DNA from: Rudaea sp. 3F27F6
GTDB taxonomy: Bacteria > Pseudomonadota > Gammaproteobacteria > Xanthomonadales > Rhodanobacteraceae
Length of the DNA: 64,000 bases
Reading direction: 5' to 3'
NCBI RefSeq assembly: GCF_005503555.1
Contig: NZ_SCNG01000005.1
Span: forward strand, 372,001 to 436,000
Below the pieces are notes generated by a model. It saw only the letters and a program-made list of their open reading frames with translations, made no database searches and was not told where the DNA came from. Made by a program: the position numbers and the translations under genes. Below, one piece after another: positions 36,031 through 48,109 of the stretch (position 1 is its first letter; every line of letters begins with the position of its first letter).

Positions 36031-37128
36031 GTGTCGAGCAATTCGTTTGGAAAGTTGTTGACGGTAACGACCTTCGGCGAAAGCCACGGTCCCGCGATCG
36101 GCTGCGTCGTCGACGGTTGTCCGCCGGGGCTCGACATCGCGGCGGAAGAGTTCCGCCGCGATCTCGAGCGGCGCGCGACGGGCAAGTCGCGCCATACGTC
36201 GCAGCGGCGCGAGGCGGACGAGATCGAGATTCTTTCCGGCGTCTATGAAGGCAAGACCACGGGCACGCCGATCGCGCTGCTGATCCGCAATACCGACGCG
36301 CGCTCGAAGGACTACGCGGAAGTAGCGCAGACGTTCCGGCCTGCGCATGCCGACTACACCTATTGGCAGAAGTACGGCATCCGCGATCCGCGCGGCGGCG
36401 GGCGTTCGTCCGCACGCGAGACGACGATGCGCGTCGCCGCGGGCGTGATCGCGAAGAAGTGGCTGCAGCAGCGCTACGGCGTCGTCGTGCGCGGCTATCT
36501 CTCGCAGATCGGCGAGGTGACGCCGAAGTCGTTCGACTGGAGCGCGGTCGAAGAGAATCCGTTCTTCTGGCCCGACTCTGCGGCGGTGCCGGAACTGGAA
36601 AAGTACATGGACGCGCTGCGCAAGTCGGGCGATTCGGTCGGCGCGCGCGTCACCGTCGTCGCCGACGGCGTGCCGCCCGGCTGGGGCGAGCCGATCTACG
36701 GCAAGCTCGATCAGGACATCGCCTCGGCGCTGATGTCGATCAACGCGGTCAAAGGCGTGGAGATCGGCGACGGCTTCGCCGCGGTCGCGCAGCGCGGCAG
36801 CGAACATCGCGACGAAATCTCGCCGCAGGGTTTTCTTTCCAATCACTCCGGCGGCATTCTCGGCGGCATTTCCTCGGGTCAGCAGATCGTCGCTTCGATG
36901 GCGCTCAAGCCGACTTCGAGCATCCTGATCCCGGGCCACAGCGTGAATTTGCAGGGCGAGCCGGTCGAGATGCGCACCAAGGGTCGTCACGATCCTTGCG
37001 TCGGTATCCGCGCGACGCCGATCGGCGAGGCGATGGTCGCGCTCGTGCTGATGGATCACGCACTGCGCCACCGCGCGCAGTGCGGCGACGTGGGGCCGAT
37101 CGCGCCGTTGATCGCGGGCTCGGTGTAG
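36031..37128 (+). CDS. aroC: chorismate synthase
   Basis: Last step of the shikimate pathway: 5-enolpyruvylshikimate-3-phosphate to chorismate, needing reduced FMN. The 365-residue protein opens [20 protein letters not shown] and contains [14 protein letters not shown], the hallmark [18 protein letters not shown], and [18 protein letters not shown]. It starts at a GTG (36031). Size is normal. Chorismate feeds the trp genes about 7 kb downstream, though that block is separated from aroC by other genes. Located in the conserved order typical of Xanthomonads. Confidence 0.96.
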   Translation: MSSNSFGKLLTVTTFGESHGPAIGCVVDGCPPGLDIAAEEFRRDLERRATGKSRHTSQRREADEIEILSGVYEGKTTGTPIALLIRNTDARSKDYAEVAQTFRPAHADYTYWQKYGIRDPRGGGRSSARETTMRVAAGVIAKKWLQQRYGVVVRGYLSQIGEVTPKSFDWSAVEENPFFWPDSAAVPELEKYMDALRKSGDSVGARVTVVADGVPPGWGEPIYGKLDQDIASALMSINAVKGVEIGDGFAAVAQRGSEHRDEISPQGFLSNHSGGILGGISSGQQIVASMALKPTSSILIPGHSVNLQGEPVEMRTKGRHDPCVGIRATPIGEAMVALVLMDHALRHRAQCGDVGPIAPLIAGSV

Positions 37129-37134
37129 ACGGCA

Positions 37135-37322
37135 AAGCAATTGGCCACGGATTGCACGGATGAAGACGGATCGAGCTTTGACTCGTCGCTGCCGTGAAGG
37201 CCGAGATTCGGCGTCTTTGTTCTGCTGCAGCGATTTGAAAGTCCCTGGATTCCGGCTTCCGCCGGAATGACAAAAAAATTTCCTGATCCGTGTCCATCCG
37301 TGTAATCCGTGGTCGAAACGCT
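37135..37322. repeat. composite repeat: inverted ATCCGTG units around a REP-type hairpin
   Basis: Left unit TTGGCCACGGATTGCACGG (37141-37159) and right unit GATCCGTGTCCATCCGTGTA then ATCCGTGGTC (37285-37314) are inverted copies. Between them is a hairpin ATTCCGGC-TTCC-GCCGGAAT (37249-37268), the kind of REP also seen at 14.11 and 61.45 kb. The composite fills nearly all of the gap between aroC and the dehydrogenase gene. Confidence 0.78.
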
Positions 37323-37325
37323 CTT

Positions 37326-38327
37326 ATGAATGCCTCCGCACAACGTCCGAAAGTCTGGGTCTCGCGTCCTCTGTTCGACGATATTCTCGATCGCCTGCGT
37401 GCGTACTTCGACGTTGAAGTCGAAAGCGAAGACCGCGATTGGACACGCGCGCAGATGGCCGAGAAGCTGCGCGACAAGACCGGCGCGGTGCTCGGCGTCG
37501 CCGATCCGGTCGATGCCGGCGTGATCGCGCAGACACCGCTGCTGCGCGCGGTCGCCAACCGCGGCGTTGGCTACAACAATCTCGACATCGCCGTGCTCGC
37601 CAAAGCCGGCATCGTCGCGACCAACACGCCGGGCGTGCTCGACGAGACCACGGCCGACTTCGCCTGGGCGCTCATGCTCGCGACCGCGCGCCGCGTCACC
37701 GAGGCCGAGCGCTATCTGCGTGCGGGGCAGTGGAAGGGCATGTCGTTCCACATCATGCTCGGCGGCGACATCCACGGCCGCACGCTCGGCATTCTCGGCA
37801 TGGGCCGCATCGGTCAGGCCATCGCACGGCGGGCGAGCGGCTTCCGCATGCCGGTGATCTATCACAACCGTTCGCGTGTCGATGCGGCGATCGAGCAGGA
37901 CTGCAGGGCTCGCTACGTCGATCGCGACACGCTGCTGCGCGAAGCGGATTTCCTCGTGCTCGCCGTGCCGATGAGCGCGCAGACGCGGCATATCGTCGGC
38001 GCAGCGGAACTCGCGCTGATGAAAACCGATGCAATCCTGGTCAATATCGCGCGCGGCGGCGTGGTCGACGACACGGCGCTGGTCGCCGCGCTCAAACAGA
38101 AGCGCATCGCCGGTGCCGGGCTCGACGTGTTCGAGCACGAGCCGGCCGTTCCCGCGGACATGCTGGCGCTCGACAATGTCGTGCTGACCCCGCATATCGC
38201 GAGCGCGAGCTTGGCGACGCGGCGCGCGATGGCGAGCCTCGCAGTCGATAACCTGATCGCGGCGCTCGGGCATGGGCCGAGCGCAGGCAAACCGCCCAAT
38301 CCCATTTCTGCCGGTCCGTCGGCGTAA
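37326..38327 (+). CDS. D-isomer 2-hydroxyacid dehydrogenase (glyoxylate/hydroxypyruvate reductase-like)
   Basis: NAD(P)H-dependent cytosolic reductase of 2-keto acids. The 333-residue protein has the Rossmann motif GILGMGRIGQAIARR, the catalytic Arg region NIARGGVVDDTALV, the Glu in GLDVFEHEPAVP and the His in LTPHIASASLATR. The order R-E-H and the length fit GhrB/2-ketogluconate reductases; SerA-type regulatory domains are absent. An upstream in-frame start at 37290 falls in the repeat at 37285-37322 and is rejected. Substrate not determinable from sequence alone. The tail GPSAGKPPNPISAGPSA is unconserved. Confidence 0.92.
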   Translation: MNASAQRPKVWVSRPLFDDILDRLRAYFDVEVESEDRDWTRAQMAEKLRDKTGAVLGVADPVDAGVIAQTPLLRAVANRGVGYNNLDIAVLAKAGIVATNTPGVLDETTADFAWALMLATARRVTEAERYLRAGQWKGMSFHIMLGGDIHGRTLGILGMGRIGQAIARRASGFRMPVIYHNRSRVDAAIEQDCRARYVDRDTLLREADFLVLAVPMSAQTRHIVGAAELALMKTDAILVNIARGGVVDDTALVAALKQKRIAGAGLDVFEHEPAVPADMLALDNVVLTPHIASASLATRRAMASLAVDNLIAALGHGPSAGKPPNPISAGPSA

Positions 38328-38481
38328 GCGTTATTGCGGCTAGTGCCGGAACGGCGCGGAAAGGGCAGGCGGGCCGGTCCGATTTGGACGTCCAAACGTC
38401 TATTCTCCGCCGCCGGACTGCGTGCTATGCTGCTGCGCAACAAACAGAAGATCCACTCCCCGAAGCCGTGAGTTGAAAACG

Positions 38482-39510
<1,029 letters not shown>

Positions 39511-39615
39511 TCGGGTAGGCATTCGGGGCCGCATTCGCGGCCTCTGGCTCTTGCGAAAAACGCAATGGCGTTTCATAGTTATGCCCCTTAGGTAATGTGC
39601 ATTCTAGAATTGCAC

Positions 39616-39635
39616 TGCCGGGCTGAGTCCCGGCA
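39616..39635 (+). promoter_or_regulatory. hairpin upstream of fimV
   Basis: Seven-bp stem TGCCGGG-CTGAGT-CCCGGCA, 48 bases before the fimV ATG. It could be a leader structure or an end of an upstream transcript; no T-run follows. The region also contains an AT-rich CATTCTAGAAT word at 39600-39610. Confidence 0.4.
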
Positions 39636-39682
39636 CTTTGCCGTTGCGCCTGACTTAAGAGTCGATTTTCTGGGGAAATGCC

Positions 39683-42163
39683 ATGAAAGGGCCGATCAAA
39701 TCTGCGCTGTCCGTTGCCTTGGCTATGGCCGCAAGCCAAGCGTTCGCGCTTAGCTTGGGGCAGATCCAGATCAAGTCCGGGCTGAACCAGCCGCTGCTCG
39801 CCGAAATTCCCGTCATCGCCGATTCCGCGGCCGAAGCCGAGGACTTGCGCGTCGACCTGGCTTCGGCCGAGGATTTCCAGCGTGTCGGCCTGTCCCGCGC
39901 CCGGGTCACCGTACCGATCGAATTCTCCGTGGCGAACAACGGCCGCGGGCAGAAGGTGATCCGTCTCACAACGAAAGAGGCGGTGCGCGAACCGTTCCTA
40001 GACTTCCTCGTCGAAGCGAGCTGGAGCAAGGGCAAGCTGCTGCGCGAGTACAGCGTCCTGCTCGACCCGCCGGTGACCGCGCCGGCGGTGCTCGCGTCAA
40101 CGACCAAGCCGGCGGAAAAGCCGAAACCGGTCGAGGCCGCGCCGCGTGCCCCGGTCAGCCAGAGCCGCCCCGCCGAGGAACCGAAGCCGGTGGCCCAGGC
40201 TGCACCTGCCCCGGCCCCACGCCCGGCGCCTGCGGCGCCGCCGCCCGCGACCGCGGCTTCGCGCGGCGGCAGCGAATACACCGTGCAGCGCGGCGATACG
40301 CTGACTCAGATCGCGCACGAACACGGCGACGACCAGCGCGATTTCAATCGCATGCTGGTCGCGCTGTACAAAGCCAATCCCGAAGCCTTCGCGGGCAACA
40401 TGAACGCGCTGAAGACGGGCGCGGTGCTGCGCATCCCGTCGTCGGACGAAGTGCGTGCGGCCGGTTCCCTGCGTGAAGCCGCCGCGGCAGTGCGCGCGCA
40501 GTATCAATCCTGGCAGGGCACCGGTGCGGCGACCCTGGTCGCCAATACCGGCGCGGCGCCGGCATCTGATAAGACTGCTCCCGCTGCCGCACCGCAAAAG
40601 GCCGCGTCCGAGCGCGTGGCCCTGGTGCCGCCGTCCGGCGCCGGTGGCGAAACCGGATCGAGCCGCGGAGGTTCCGGCGGCGGCAACAAGGAATCCGCCG
40701 CGCTGCGCGCCGATCTCGCGCGCACGAAAGAGGTTCTGTCGAGCCGCGAGCAGGAGACCGGCGAACTCAAATCGCGCGTCACCCAGCTCGAGGACATCAA
40801 CAACAAGAGCCAGCGCCTGATCTCGCTCAAGGATTCGGAGATCGCCGAGCTGCAGAACAAGCTCAAGCAGCTCGAAGCGGCAAAGGGCGGGGCAAAGCCC
40901 GCGGATACCGCAGCAGCTGCAGCCGCCGCTGCGGCGGCTAAACCTGTCACGCCGCCGGCAGCGACGCCTGTTCCGGTGCCTGCCGCTCCCGCGCCTGCAC
41001 CTGCGCCGGTTGCTGCGACTCCGGCGCCTGTTCCGACGCCTGCTCCGGTCGCAGCCGCACCTGCACCTGCACCCACGCCGGCCGCGCCGCCCGCCGTACC
41101 GGCCGCAGCGCCGGCACCTGCGCCCGTAGCTGCATCGCCCGCGGCGACGCCGAGCCCGGCTGCGACGCCGGCTCTGGCGCCTCCTGCACCTCCGGCCGCA
41201 CCCAAGCCGACCGCCGCCGCGGCGCAAAAAACCGCGACCACGCCAGCGGCCAAGCCGGCGACACCGTCGTCGGCCGCAAAGCCCTGGTATGCCGACTACA
41301 TCGGCGACAACCCTTACGCGCTCTATGGCGCGGGCGGTGTTCTCGTGCTGATCGCCGGCTGGCTGCTGAGCCGCGTGTTCGGCAAGAAAAAAGTCAATCC
41401 GCGTCCCACTGCGGCCGCCGCGGCCGTCGCCAGCGAGGAGATCGGCACCGACGAAGAAGCCCGGCTCGAGAAGGAAGCTGAGCATTACTACGACGACGCG
41501 CCGGCCGCCGCTGCGGCCGCGCCGCAGCACACACACCCGGTCGAAAGCGACGACGAGATCGAGCAACTGCGCCGCCATTTCGACGACGGCGATGCCGACC
41601 GTTTTGTCGCCCTCGCGCATTCGCTGCACGAGAAGCTGCCGGAAGATTCGCCCGAGTGGCATGAAGTCGCCGAGCTCGGTCGCCAGTTGCTGCCGGGCAG
41701 CCCGCTTTTCGCCGAATCCTCGCGCGCAGCGCAGGACGGGCATCATCCGGACGAGTTCTTCTTCGACGACGAGCCCGGCGCCAAGCGCGCCGACGCGGTC
41801 CACGACGACGCTCACTCGCACGACGCACAGATCAAGGCGATGGCCGATCTCGACGAGCCGCTCGCGTTCGAGCCGCGCAGCGAGCACAGCAACGAGTCGA
41901 GCGAACTGGCCGACCTGGAATTCGAGCGCGAATTCGGCAAGCACCTCGACGCGGAACCCGAGGCGCTCGCGGGCGACGACGAACCGGGCCATCATCATTC
42001 CGGTCTGCTCGACGAGGACACCATCGGCACGCGTCTCGATCTCGCCCGCGCCTATCTCGACATGGGTGATCCGGAAGGCGCGCGCTCGATGCTCGACGAG
42101 GTGCTCTCCGAAGGCAATCCGACGCAGAAGGAAGAGGCGCGCAAGCTGCTCGCCGAGATTTGA
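39683..42163 (+). CDS. fimV: FimV/HubP-type polar scaffold protein
   Basis: Large inner-membrane protein that organises the cell pole and type IV pilus function. The 826-residue protein has a signal peptide ([13 protein letters not shown]), the FimV N-terminal motif [20 protein letters not shown], a periplasmic LysM domain ([19 protein letters not shown], about 196-250), a coiled coil near residues 345-405, a long Ala/Pro linker (410-530), one membrane helix ([20 protein letters not shown]) and an acidic cytosolic part ending in the conserved FimV C-terminal repeat [20 protein letters not shown]. The terminator at 42201-42230 closes it. Gene order asd-fimV-truA is conserved in this bacterial order. 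Confidence 0.95.
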   Translation: MKGPIKSALSVALAMAASQAFALSLGQIQIKSGLNQPLLAEIPVIADSAAEAEDLRVDLASAEDFQRVGLSRARVTVPIEFSVANNGRGQKVIRLTTKEAVREPFLDFLVEASWSKGKLLREYSVLLDPPVTAPAVLASTTKPAEKPKPVEAAPRAPVSQSRPAEEPKPVAQAAPAPAPRPAPAAPPPATAASRGGSEYTVQRGDTLTQIAHEHGDDQRDFNRMLVALYKANPEAFAGNMNALKTGAVLRIPSSDEVRAAGSLREAAAAVRAQYQSWQGTGAATLVANTGAAPASDKTAPAAAPQKAASERVALVPPSGAGGETGSSRGGSGGGNKESAALRADLARTKEVLSSREQETGELKSRVTQLEDINNKSQRLISLKDSEIAELQNKLKQLEAAKGGAKPADTAAAAAAAAAAKPVTPPAATPVPVPAAPAPAPAPVAATPAPVPTPAPVAAAPAPAPTPAAPPAVPAAAPAPAPVAASPAATPSPAATPALAPPAPPAAPKPTAAAAQKTATTPAAKPATPSSAAKPWYADYIGDNPYALYGAGGVLVLIAGWLLSRVFGKKKVNPRPTAAAAAVASEEIGTDEEARLEKEAEHYYDDAPAAAAAAPQHTHPVESDDEIEQLRRHFDDGDADRFVALAHSLHEKLPEDSPEWHEVAELGRQLLPGSPLFAESSRAAQDGHHPDEFFFDDEPGAKRADAVHDDAHSHDAQIKAMADLDEPLAFEPRSEHSNESSELADLEFEREFGKHLDAEPEALAGDDEPGHHHSGLLDEDTIGTRLDLARAYLDMGDPEGARSMLDEVLSEGNPTQKEEARKLLAEI

Positions 42164-42200
42164 ACGCCAACGCCGCGCACGCCGCGGCCAATCCCCTGAA

Positions 42201-42230
42201 AGCGCGCTGCTACAATCGGCGCGCTTTTTT
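42201..42230 (+). terminator. Rho-independent terminator after fimV, with a -10-like loop
   Basis: Stem AGCGCGC (42201-42207) with GCGCGCT (42219-42225), loop of 11 bases, then TTTTTT (42225-42230). The loop contains TACAAT (42211-42216), a good -10 hexamer placed 32 bases before the truA TTG start, so the same DNA may end fimV and start truA transcription. Confidence 0.8.
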
Positions 42231-42248
42231 GTTTTCGGCGGAAGCATT

Positions 42249-43034
42249 TTGCGCATTGCACTCGGCATCGAATACGACGGCACCGATTTCCACGGCTGGC
42301 AGCGCCTGAGCCACACGCCGAGCGTGCAGGCCGCGGTCGAGACGGCGCTGTCCAAGGTCGCCGACGAAGCGATCGAAGTCACCTGCGCCGGGCGCACCGA
42401 CGCCGGCGTGCATGCGCGCTGCCAGGTCGTGCATTTCGACACCAACGCGCAGCGCAGCGAGCGCGGCTGGACGCTCGGCGCGAGTTCAAATCTTCCGTCG
42501 AGCATCGCCGTACTGTGGGCGCAGCCGGTCGCCGAAGACTTCCACGCGCGCTTCTCTGCGCTGGCGCGGCGCTATCGCTATACGATCCTCAACCGCCCGG
42601 TGCGCGCCGCGCTCGACGCGCGCCACGCCGCCTGGGAGCGCGTGCCGCTCGACGCGGCGGCGATGCACGCGGCGGCACAGGTCCTGGTCGGCGAGAACGA
42701 CTTCAGCGCGTTCCGCACGGTCGCTTGTCAGGCGCGCACGCCGATGCGCAACGTGCACGAGATTGCGGTCGCGCGCGACGGCGGCCACGTTACCGTCGAG
42801 ATCCAGGCCAACGCGTTCCTCCATCACATGGTACGCAATATCGTCGGCAGCCTGCTGCCGATCGGCCGCGGTGAGGAAGCGCCCGATTGGATCGCGCAGT
42901 TGCTCGCCGGCCGCGACCGCGCCGTGGCGGGGCCGACCGCGGTTGCACAAGGGCTCACGTTCCTGCGGCCGTACTATCCGGCAGAATATGGCCTGCCCGA
43001 GGAATTCAGCTGGCCGGCGAAGGAGGCGCGATGA
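42249..43034 (+). CDS. truA: tRNA pseudouridine synthase A
   Basis: Isomerises uridines 38-40 in the anticodon stem of many tRNAs. The 261-residue protein begins [17 protein letters not shown] and has the catalytic Asp motif [19 protein letters not shown], then [32 protein letters not shown] and [15 protein letters not shown]. It starts at a TTG (42249) with GGAAG before it, since no ATG fits the conserved N-terminus. A -10-like box sits in the terminator just upstream. Its stop overlaps the trpF start by four bases (ATGA). Confidence 0.95.
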   Translation: MRIALGIEYDGTDFHGWQRLSHTPSVQAAVETALSKVADEAIEVTCAGRTDAGVHARCQVVHFDTNAQRSERGWTLGASSNLPSSIAVLWAQPVAEDFHARFSALARRYRYTILNRPVRAALDARHAAWERVPLDAAAMHAAAQVLVGENDFSAFRTVACQARTPMRNVHEIAVARDGGHVTVEIQANAFLHHMVRNIVGSLLPIGRGEEAPDWIAQLLAGRDRAVAGPTAVAQGLTFLRPYYPAEYGLPEEFSWPAKEAR

Positions 43035-43678
43035 AACCGGAAAAGCCGAATCTGCGCACACGCATCAAATTCTGCGGCATGACGCGCGTCGAGGACGTGC
43101 GCGCCGCGGTCGCGCTCGGCGTCGATGCGATCGGCGTCGTGCTGACCGACAAGAGCAAGCGCTACGCCGGCATCGAGCGCGCGCGCGAGATCCGCATGGC
43201 GCTTCCGCCGTTCGTCGATCTGGTCGCGCTGTTTATGGACGACATGCCGGGCTTCATCGCCGAAGCGGTCGCCGCGGTGCAGCCCGATCTGCTGCAGTTT
43301 CACGGCGACGAAACCGCACAGGACTGTGTGCGCTACCGCGTGCCGTACCTGCGGGCCGTGGCGATGGGCGGCGGTGTCGATCCGGCCGAGGTCGTGCGCG
43401 CGCATCCGGCCGCGGCCGGATTCGTGCTCGACGGCCACGCTGCGGGCGAGCAGGGTGGCAGCGGCAAGACCTTCGACTGGTCGGCGGCGATACGCGGTCT
43501 GATCAAGCCTGTGGTTCTGGCCGGCGGCCTGACCGCGCACAATGTCGGCGACGCGATCCGCGCGCTGCGGCCTTACGCGGTCGACGTTTCCAGCGGCATC
43601 GAGTCCGCGCCGGGTATCAAGGACGCGGCCAAGCTGCGCGCCTTCGTCGACGCGGTACGCGCGGCGGACGCGGCCTAG
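43031..43678 (+). CDS. trpF: phosphoribosylanthranilate isomerase
   Basis: Third step of tryptophan synthesis, an Amadori rearrangement in the cytosol. The 215-residue TIM barrel has the catalytic Cys in [45 protein letters not shown] and the catalytic Asp in [23 protein letters not shown] lies ahead of the ATG, which overlaps the truA stop. The truA-trpF pairing is common in gammaproteobacteria. A cupin-like gene separates it from trpBA. Confidence 0.95.
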   Translation: MKPEKPNLRTRIKFCGMTRVEDVRAAVALGVDAIGVVLTDKSKRYAGIERAREIRMALPPFVDLVALFMDDMPGFIAEAVAAVQPDLLQFHGDETAQDCVRYRVPYLRAVAMGGGVDPAEVVRAHPAAAGFVLDGHAAGEQGGSGKTFDWSAAIRGLIKPVVLAGGLTAHNVGDAIRALRPYAVDVSSGIESAPGIKDAAKLRAFVDAVRAADAA

Positions 43679-43681
43679 CGC

Positions 43682-44683
43682 ATGGCGCACGCGGTCGAGG
43701 AATTCGCGGGCGCCGGCCGCGCTTTTGCGCGCGAGGACCTCACCGGCCTCGACCGGCCTCTCGTGATCCGCGGCCTGGTCCGCGACTGGCCGCTCGTGCG
43801 CACGCGCCTGTCCGATGCCGACTTCGCCGCGCGCCTTGCCGCGTTCGACAGCGGCGCGCCGGTCGACGCCCTCGTCATGCAGCCCGGCGAAGACGGCGTG
43901 ATCGGCTACAACGCAAACTTCGATGGTTTCAACTACGAACACCACCGTGTCTCGGTCGGCAAAGGCCTGCAGCGCCTGCTCGATTTGGCAGCGTACGAGC
44001 GCGTGCCGGGCATTGCGATCCAGAGCGCGCCGATCCCGCGCTGCCTGCCGGGCTTTCTTGCCGAGCATGGCCTGTCGTTTCTCGACACGAGCGTGGAGCC
44101 GCGCATCTGGATCGGCAACCGCGTCACCACGCCCGCGCATTTCGACGAGTATCACAACATCGCCTGCGTGCTGCGCGGGCACCGCCGCTTCACCCTGTTC
44201 GCGCCCGAGCAGGTCGGCAATCTCTATGTCGGCCCGCTTGAGTTCGCGCCGACCGGCGCGGCGATCAGCATGGCGCGGCTCGACCGCCCCGACGATCCGC
44301 GCCATCCGCGCCTCAAGCTCGCCCTCGCCGCGGCGCAGGTCGCCGAACTCGAAGCGGGCGATGCGATCTACGTACCGCCGATGTGGTGGCACCATGTTGC
44401 TTCGCTCGACCCGCTCAACGCGCTCGTCAACTACTGGTGGAAGTTTGTGCGCAGTGACGGCTATGCGCCGCAGACCGCGCTCGGCTGCCTCATGCACGAT
44501 ATCCTCGCGTTCCGCTCGCTGCCGCCGGCCGAGAAGCGCGCCTGGAAGGTGCTGCTCGACCACTACGTCTTCGGTGAGGATGACCCCGCGGCGCATATCC
44601 CGCCCGAGCGCCGCGGCATGCTCGGCACGCTGACGCCCGAGAAAGTGGCCGAGCTGCGCGAGAAGATCCGCAGCTATCTCTGA
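43682..44683 (+). CDS. cupin-like JmjC-fold dioxygenase family protein
   Basis: A 333-residue protein of the JmjC/FIH type (cupin 8). The expected 2-oxoglutarate/Fe(II) site is present: TTPAHFDEYHNIACVL gives H153 and D155 and MWWHHVASLDPL gives H238, the HxD...H facial triad. In this fold such proteins hydroxylate amino acids of target proteins or act on small molecules. The gene begins three bases after the trpF stop and is in the same direction, an embedded position between trpF and trpB. Target unknown; a ribosomal-protein or tryptophan-pathway role is only speculation. Confidence 0.88.
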   Translation: MAHAVEEFAGAGRAFAREDLTGLDRPLVIRGLVRDWPLVRTRLSDADFAARLAAFDSGAPVDALVMQPGEDGVIGYNANFDGFNYEHHRVSVGKGLQRLLDLAAYERVPGIAIQSAPIPRCLPGFLAEHGLSFLDTSVEPRIWIGNRVTTPAHFDEYHNIACVLRGHRRFTLFAPEQVGNLYVGPLEFAPTGAAISMARLDRPDDPRHPRLKLALAAAQVAELEAGDAIYVPPMWWHHVASLDPLNALVNYWWKFVRSDGYAPQTALGCLMHDILAFRSLPPAEKRAWKVLLDHYVFGEDDPAAHIPPERRGMLGTLTPEKVAELREKIRSYL

Positions 44684-44734
44684 AATCCGGCGCGGCACCG
44701 CGTTTACAGCGAAACCGCGCGAGATTGTGTACGC

Positions 44735-44740
44735 TATAGC
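44735..44740 (+). promoter_or_regulatory. possible -10 box upstream of trpB leader ORF
   Basis: TATAGC ends six bases before the ATG at 44747, the same spacing as at the SCO1 and prmB starts. The hexamer is imperfect and no -35 is clear, so this is tentative. Confidence 0.3.
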
Positions 44741-44746
44741 CACACC

Positions 44747-44830
44747 ATGAGCATCTCGCCTCGTCCATCGTCGCCGTTCGGCCGCTCCCTGCGCCGCTGG
44801 CGCCGCGTGCCCGCGGCCGCGGTTCGATAA
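44747..44830 (+). CDS. possible 27-residue leader ORF before trpB
   Basis: ATG to TAA, reading [20 protein letters not shown] followed by VPAAAVR. It has one Trp codon near the middle. A hairpin CGGGCC-GTTCT-GGCCCG follows at 44850-44866, without a T-run, 75 bases before the trpB start. A classical trp attenuator would have two or more adjacent Trp codons and a terminator, so this is at best a variant. The Arg-rich sequence may be chance in GC-rich DNA. Translation is unproven. Confidence 0.3.
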   Translation: MSISPRPSSPFGRSLRRWRRVPAAAVR

Positions 44831-44940
44831 CCGCCCGCAGCGTCGCGCGCGGGCCGTTCTGGCCCGGAATACGAATCGAAGAAGTCGCCGCAACCGCGCC
44901 ATTCCGCCGTTGCCGCGCCAACCGTTTTGGAGAGTCTCTC

Positions 44941-46178
<1,238 letters not shown>

Positions 46179-46182
<4 letters not shown>

Positions 46183-47000
46183 ACCGCATCGACCGACGTT
46201 TTGCCGAACTCAAATCCGCCGGCCGCACCGGCCTGATCCCGTTCATCACCGCGGGTGATCCGTCGCCCGATTCCGTCGTGCCGCTGATGCACGCCCTGGT
46301 CGATGCGGGTGCCGACCTGATCGAACTCGGCGTACCGTTCTCCGATCCGATGGCCGACGGGCCGGTGATCCAGCATGCGAGCGAACGCGCGCTCGCCAAA
46401 GGCGTGGGCCTCGCGCAGATCCTCGCCTGGGTCGGTGAATTCCGCAGCAAGGACGCGAACACGCCGATTGTGCTGATGGGCTACCTCAATCCGATCGAGA
46501 TCCACGGCTACGCGAAGTTCGCCGCGGAAGCCGTCGCCGCCGGTGTCGACGGCGTGCTCCTGGTCGATTGTCCGCTCGAAGAGTCGGAGACGATCCGGCC
46601 GCTGGCCGATGCGGGCCTGCACCGCATCTTCCTCGCGGCGCCGACCACGGTCGACGCGCGTCTTGCGGCACTGACCGCGCAGGCGAGTGGATTTTTATAC
46701 TATGTCTCCTTCGCCGGCGTCACCGGCGCGAATCGCCTCGATCTCACTCCGGTGCATGCCCGCGTCGCGGCGATCAAACGACTCGCGCCGGAGTTGCCGA
46801 TCGCAGTCGGTTTCGGCGTGCGCGACGCACAATCGGCGGTGGCGATCGCCGAATTCGCCGACGCCGTGGTGATCGGCAGCGCACTCGTCGAACATCTGGT
46901 GAACTCCGCGCCGGCCGCTGCGGTCACAGACTCCGCACGCGGATTTCTTGCGCCGATCCGCCAGGCGCTCGATACGCGTTCGACGCGGCATGCCGCGTAA
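46179..47000 (+). CDS. trpA: tryptophan synthase alpha chain
   Basis: Cleaves indole-3-glycerol phosphate to indole and glyceraldehyde-3-phosphate and passes indole to TrpB. The 273-residue TIM barrel has [16 protein letters not shown], the catalytic Glu in [17 protein letters not shown] (E49, with D60 as second acid), [16 protein letters not shown] and [14 protein letters not shown]. Translationally coupled to trpB through a four-base overlap. Together with trpF it completes the late tryptophan genes of this block; trpE, trpG, trpD and trpC are not in the window. Confidence 0.97.
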
Positions 47001-47175
47001 AACGCGCGATGAAGGTATCTCGAAGCCGGAACAGCCGGTAGAATCGCGCGTTTCCGACACGAATGGGGCCGGCCCGGCGCAGTCCGGCCCGGCCCCAGAC
47101 GATTCGGCGGAGCCCGTACGCATCGTCACTGCGATGCCCGATGCGGAACTCTACGACAGCGAGAAAGACGACGAC

Positions 47176-48042
47176 ATGAGCTGGCTACAGAAATTGATGC
47201 CTTCGCGCATCCGCACCGAAGGCAACACGAACAAGGGCAAAGTGCCCGAAGGCTTGTGGGAGAAGTGCGAAGGCTGCGGCGCCGTGCTCTACGGCCCCGA
47301 GCTCGAGCGCAACCTGCAAGTCTGCCCGAAGTGCGGTCATCATCATCCGATCTCGGCGCGCAAGCGCCTGGCCGCGCTGTTCGACGACGGCGTCGGCGAA
47401 GAATTGTATGCGTCGCTCGAACCGGTCGACGCGCTCAAGTTCAAGGACTCGAAAACCTACAAGGTGCGCATCGCCGCAGCACAGAAATCGACCGGCGAAA
47501 AAGACTCGCTCGTCACCATGCGCGGCAGGCTCAAGGGACAGCCGCTCGTCGCGGCGGCGTTCGAATTCGGCTTCATCGGCGGCTCGATGGGCTCGGTCGG
47601 CGGCGAGAAATTCGCCCTCGCGGCGGAACTGGCCTTGGCCGAGCGCATCCCGCTGGTCTGCTTCTCGGCGAGCGGCGGCATGCGCATGCAGGAAGGCCTG
47701 CTCTCGCTGATGCAGATGGCGAAGACCTCGGCCGCGCTCGCGCGTTTGCGCGGCGCCGGCGTACCTTACATCTCGGTGCTGACCGACCCAACCACGGGCG
47801 GCGTCTCGGCGAGCCTCGGCATGCTCGGCGACATCAATATCGGCGAGCCGAAGGCGCTGATCGGCTTCGCCGGTCAACGCGTTATTGAGCAGACCGTGCG
47901 CGAGACTTTGCCTGAAGGCTTCCAGCGCTCGGAATTTCTCGTCGAACACGGCGCGGTCGATCTGATCATCGACCGCCGCGAAATGCGCGATCGTCTCGCT
48001 TCGCTGTTTGCGCTATTGCTGCGTCAGCCGCGCGCCGCATAG
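47176..48042 (+). CDS. accD: acetyl-CoA carboxylase carboxyltransferase beta subunit
   Basis: Transfers carboxyl from biotin to acetyl-CoA in fatty-acid synthesis. The 288-residue protein starts [16 protein letters not shown] and has the zinc-ribbon CEGCG...CPKCGH (C31, C34, C50, C53), then [19 protein letters not shown] and [16 protein letters not shown] of the carboxyltransferase core. A longer in-frame start would add a Pro/Glu-rich, unconserved leader overlapping trpA, so I reject it. The alpha subunit accA lies about 4 kb downstream on the opposite strand. Confidence 0.96.
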   Translation: MSWLQKLMPSRIRTEGNTNKGKVPEGLWEKCEGCGAVLYGPELERNLQVCPKCGHHHPISARKRLAALFDDGVGEELYASLEPVDALKFKDSKTYKVRIAAAQKSTGEKDSLVTMRGRLKGQPLVAAAFEFGFIGGSMGSVGGEKFALAAELALAERIPLVCFSASGGMRMQEGLLSLMQMAKTSAALARLRGAGVPYISVLTDPTTGGVSASLGMLGDINIGEPKALIGFAGQRVIEQTVRETLPEGFQRSEFLVEHGAVDLIIDRREMRDRLASLFALLLRQPRAA

Positions 48043-48109
48043 CGCCAATCGACCCACGAGCAGATACGACTTTAAAAAACAGCGACTGAGTTTTCGACCG
48101 AATCGGATG

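Noticed and set aside
39527..39542. Terminator after asd (GGCCGC-ATTC-GCGGCC)
   Set aside because: A six-bp stem without a T-run is common in GC-rich DNA; too weak to call separately.
40504..41253. Gly/Ala-rich 249-codon frame opposite fimV
   Set aside because: It mirrors the Ala/Pro linker of FimV; the low-complexity composition comes from that linker.
44747..44866. Classical trp attenuator
   Set aside because: The leader ORF has only one Trp codon and the hairpin lacks a T-run, so I list it only as a tentative leader.
46948..47175. N-terminal extension of accD into trpA
   Set aside because: The extension is Pro/Glu-rich and unconserved, whereas family members begin at [10 protein letters not shown], which has its own ATG.
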